A stretch of 64,000 nt of DNA from Sulfurimonas sp. endosymbiont of Alviniconcha boucheti (GTDB lineage Bacteria > Campylobacterota > Campylobacteria > Campylobacterales > Sulfurimonadaceae). This document shows positions 63,979 through 64,000 of the stretch, piece after piece; position 1 is the stretch's first letter, and the number at the start of each line of letters is the position of its first letter. The notes below the pieces were generated by a model, which saw nothing but the letters and a program-made list of their open reading frames with translations, was not told the DNA's origin and searched no databases. The stretch covers positions 52,076-116,075 of the forward strand of contig JAICBP010000080.1 in NCBI GenBank assembly GCA_021766785.1, given 5' to 3'. A program made the translations under genes and the position numbers.

Positions 63979-64000
63979 ACTAAGTTTTGTAACAAATATT

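Overview
The window is a chromosomal segment of a low-GC, free-living member of the Campylobacterota (Epsilonproteobacteria), most like the Sulfurimonas/Sulfurovum lineage. The evidence is gene order: several blocks match the gene neighbourhoods known from Campylobacter jejuni and relatives. These are aroQ-folK-flhF-flhG-(small membrane protein)-fliA-fliM-fliY; lpxC-tsaB-like-thrB-ylxR-infB-rbfA-rimP; serA-(membrane protein)-rpsA-ispH-aroA-pheT-pheS; and ubiD-like-hemC-fxsA-proS-hemA-prenyl synthase. Menaquinone genes of the futalosine type and the short HisG also fit. No rRNA, tRNA or CRISPR array was found.

Layout. 1-4.4 kb, plus strand: end of clpA, aat, a divergent polysaccharide deacetylase, dprA, then the rpsF-ssb-rpsR operon. 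4.5-9.0 kb: an exported propeller-like protein behind a candidate sigma-54 promoter, divergent serB and metF, serS, and the tail of an IS3-type transposase. 9.1-15.2 kb, minus: flagellar regulation and switch genes with folK and aroQ. 15.3-17.4 kb, plus: aminodeoxyfutalosine deaminase-like protein and sppA. 17.4-30.2 kb, minus: xseA, ubiE, ribD, the translation-factor block, thrB, lpxC, an M23 peptidase, a degenerate DHH-like protein and flhB. 30.5-32.9 kb, plus: an acyltransferase, pdxJ and pdxA. 33-35.4 kb, minus: a methyltransferase, hisG, coaX and a small unknown. 35.5-40.6 kb is the most accessory-looking part: an exported unknown, a lipoprotein with five Ig-like repeats and an HEWGH metalloprotease motif, and a divergent DUF2202-type lipoprotein with a His/Asn-rich tandem-repeat tail that has been duplicated beyond the stop codon. 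40.6-63.9 kb is again conserved core on the minus strand (a HIT protein is the exception), ending with argB, lpxK, a DegT-type aminotransferase and nadE.

The genes are mostly housekeeping: N-degron proteolysis (clpA, aat), replication and recombination (ssb, xseA, dprA), translation, serine and one-carbon metabolism (serA, serB, metF, serS), menaquinone, haem, lipid A, aromatic amino acid, arginine, vitamin B6, riboflavin and NAD synthesis, and flagellar control.

The most striking sequence-level signal is not a gene. The octamer TGGCGTTT (either strand) occurs 29 times by hand count, in both orientations, in several reading frames and often in close pairs. That is far above chance for AT-rich DNA. 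It behaves like a DNA uptake sequence or another genome-wide protein-recognition word, and it is absent from the 35.5-40.6 kb accessory region. Other leads are the duplicated gene tail, the metalloprotease plus small exported partner, the candidate sigma-54 promoter, and the degenerate TsaB-like and DHH-like proteins.
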